NCBI RefSeq assembly: GCF_021646685.1
Contig: NZ_JAKJHW010000001.1
Span: 1 to 64,000 of the forward strand
Direction: 5' to 3'
Source of the DNA: Pseudalkalibacillus salsuginis
GTDB lineage: Bacteria; Bacillota; Bacilli; Bacillales; Fictibacillaceae
DNA length: 64,000 bases
Shown here in pieces: positions 62,963 to 64,000 of the stretch. Position numbers and translations under genes: made by a program. Within the stretch, counting starts at the first letter, position 1. Every line of letters begins with the position of its first letter. The notes below the pieces were generated by a model, which saw nothing but the letters and a program-made list of their open reading frames with translations, searched no databases and was not told the DNA's origin.

Positions 62963-63078
62963 TAAAATGCTCATTTTACTGTTAAGGATTTTTACCTTAC
63001 GTATAGTCATCATCAAGGAACATGTTTAAAAAGGGAATGAATATAGTTTTACAAAAGGAAAATTGTAGAGGTGATCAT

Positions 63079-63747
63079 ATGAACCGCAGCTATCCATTTC
63101 CGCAGAGGGATGAAAATATAGAAACTTCAAAACCAGTAATGGAGGTTTATGGTGATGGTGAATTGACAATTGATGCTGATGAGATATCGCTTACTATAGG
63201 AGTCATCACGGAAGATCCAGATGTCAAAACAGCCTCTGCTGAAAATGCCAGAAGGTCCAACCAAGTTCTGAATGCATTATTGAATTTAGGAATACCATCC
63301 AATCAAATTGAAACAGTGGTTTACACGATCCAACCGATCTACGCTTATGAAAATGGCCAATCGATCTTCAAGGGCTTTAGAGTGGAACATTTGTACAGAG
63401 TAATGATCAATGATGTTCGATCAGCTGGTAGCGTTTATGATACGGCGATCCGGAACGGAGCAAATTTCGCTAGGGACATCTCATTCGATGTTTCAAATCC
63501 TAAGGCTTTTTATTTAAAGGCTTTAACAATCGCCTACCAGGACGGTATTCGAAAAGCAGTAACACTCGCTCAACAAATGGGTGTACGGTTAAACCAGGTA
63601 CCGATCAAAGTCGTCGAACTAAAAGAAAGAGAAGTTGTGCCTTTATATAAAACCCAATTGTTGCAATCTGCAGGGCCTACACCAATCCAACCCCAAAAAG
63701 TGACCATAACTGCACAAATGAAAATTTGGTTCTGCTATTCATCATAA
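63079..63747 (+). CDS. SIMPL-domain protein (DUF541)
   Basis: 222 residues from ATG 63079 (AGAGGTGATCAT upstream); the longer frame from 63022 has a poor ribosome site. SIMPL domain: VYGDGELTIDADEISLTIGV near 26, ENARRSNQVLNAL, YTIQPIYAYENGQSIFKGFRVEH and the late VTITAQMKIWF. No signal peptide, unlike many SIMPL proteins, so it is likely cytosolic. Function unknown. Confidence 0.85.
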   Translation: MNRSYPFPQRDENIETSKPVMEVYGDGELTIDADEISLTIGVITEDPDVKTASAENARRSNQVLNALLNLGIPSNQIETVVYTIQPIYAYENGQSIFKGFRVEHLYRVMINDVRSAGSVYDTAIRNGANFARDISFDVSNPKAFYLKALTIAYQDGIRKAVTLAQQMGVRLNQVPIKVVELKEREVVPLYKTQLLQSAGPTPIQPQKVTITAQMKIWFCYSS

Positions 63748-63838
63748 TGTTATTGTTCAATCGACACTCCTATACTAAAATAGAGATATGTTGACTATAG
63801 TCCGCTGTCATTTTATGGATTATAATGGGGGATTACAC

Positions 63839-64000
63839 ATGAAACTTGAACAAGCTGTTGGGCTAGTCATCCGTAAGCATCGGACTGTTGAGAAGATTTC
63901 ACAATTCAAACTTGCTGAATTAACTGGCTACGATCGTTCTTTCATAAGCTTACTCGAAAGAGGTCGGCGGATGCCGACACTTAAAACGATATTCGTTTTA
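63839..64000 (+). CDS. XRE-family HTH regulator, cut by window edge
   Basis: ATG 63839 with GGGGG seven bases upstream. The first 54 residues contain a Cro/CI helix-turn-helix: FKLAELTGYDRSFISLLERG. The rest lies outside the window. TATAAT at 63,820 is a probable -10. Confidence 0.8.
   Translation, partial: MKLEQAVGLVIRKHRTVEKISQFKLAELTGYDRSFISLLERGRRMPTLKTIFVL

Overview
The window comes from a low-GC, endospore-forming Firmicute of the family Bacillaceae. The evidence is Bacillus-type gene synteny (cotD, ypsA, gpsB, rnpB and the ypsC-type methyltransferase in order; parE-parC beside a yneT-type CoA-binding gene; mrfA-mrfB), strong AGGAGG-type ribosome binding sites, S-box and L-box riboswitches, and a spore coat gene with a sigma-K-like promoter. 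I cannot name the species.

Positions 1-5,650 are accessory DNA unlike the rest. It is an array of short plus-strand genes, mostly one per unit: a lipoprotein, tiny membrane proteins, a HAD phosphatase, a Nudix hydrolase, an RDD membrane protein, a Ham1-like NTP pyrophosphatase, an alpha/beta hydrolase and an unknown protein. They are separated by 11 copies of one short element with consensus YTCCAYAAACGGGGGCA followed by an imperfect inverted repeat. In several copies the stem sequence changes while pairing is kept. The layout resembles an integron-like cassette array without a visible integrase; it runs off the left edge. Several array genes carry single-base lesions.

The rest is chromosomal backbone, mostly on the minus strand. 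6-9.3 kb: a GH3 glycosidase and a CYP152 fatty-acid peroxygenase. 9.5-14.6 kb: a five-gene operon of three Gfo/Idh/MocA oxidoreductases and two TIM-barrel isomerases, probably for an unusual sugar or glycoside. 14.8-19.8 kb: small proteins, an azoreductase with a palindromic operator, a broken VCBS-like gene and a secreted M14 peptidase. 20.3-27.8 kb: a complete sulfate assimilation and siroheme operon (cysH, cysP, sat, cysC, sulfite/nitrite reductase, DUF3906, cobA, sirB) behind a SAM riboswitch. 27.8-32.1 kb: aspartokinase with a lysine riboswitch, a VOC protein, an SGNH hydrolase and prephenate dehydratase. 32.2-36.9 kb: a DUF4145-like protein, a DUF948 membrane operon, a YihY protein and a CstA transporter. 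37.2-44.4 kb: topoisomerase IV with a LexA-type box, a CoA-binding protein and an M32 carboxypeptidase. 44.6-52.4 kb: the ypsC/rnpB/gpsB/ypsA/cotD/mrfBA block. 52.7-57.3 kb: a Bce-type antimicrobial peptide sensing and export module. 57.4-64 kb: stress and regulatory genes, a second SAM riboswitch before yezD and an azlD without azlC, decayed gene remnants, a cold shock gene, a SIMPL protein and the start of an XRE regulator.

Copies and relics of a dispersed intergenic repeat of about 175 bp lie at 9.4, 20.1, 41.9, 44.6, 46.2 and 57.3 kb, and a second repeat family at 29.1 and 61.9 kb. All calls come from reading the sequence; no database search was run.
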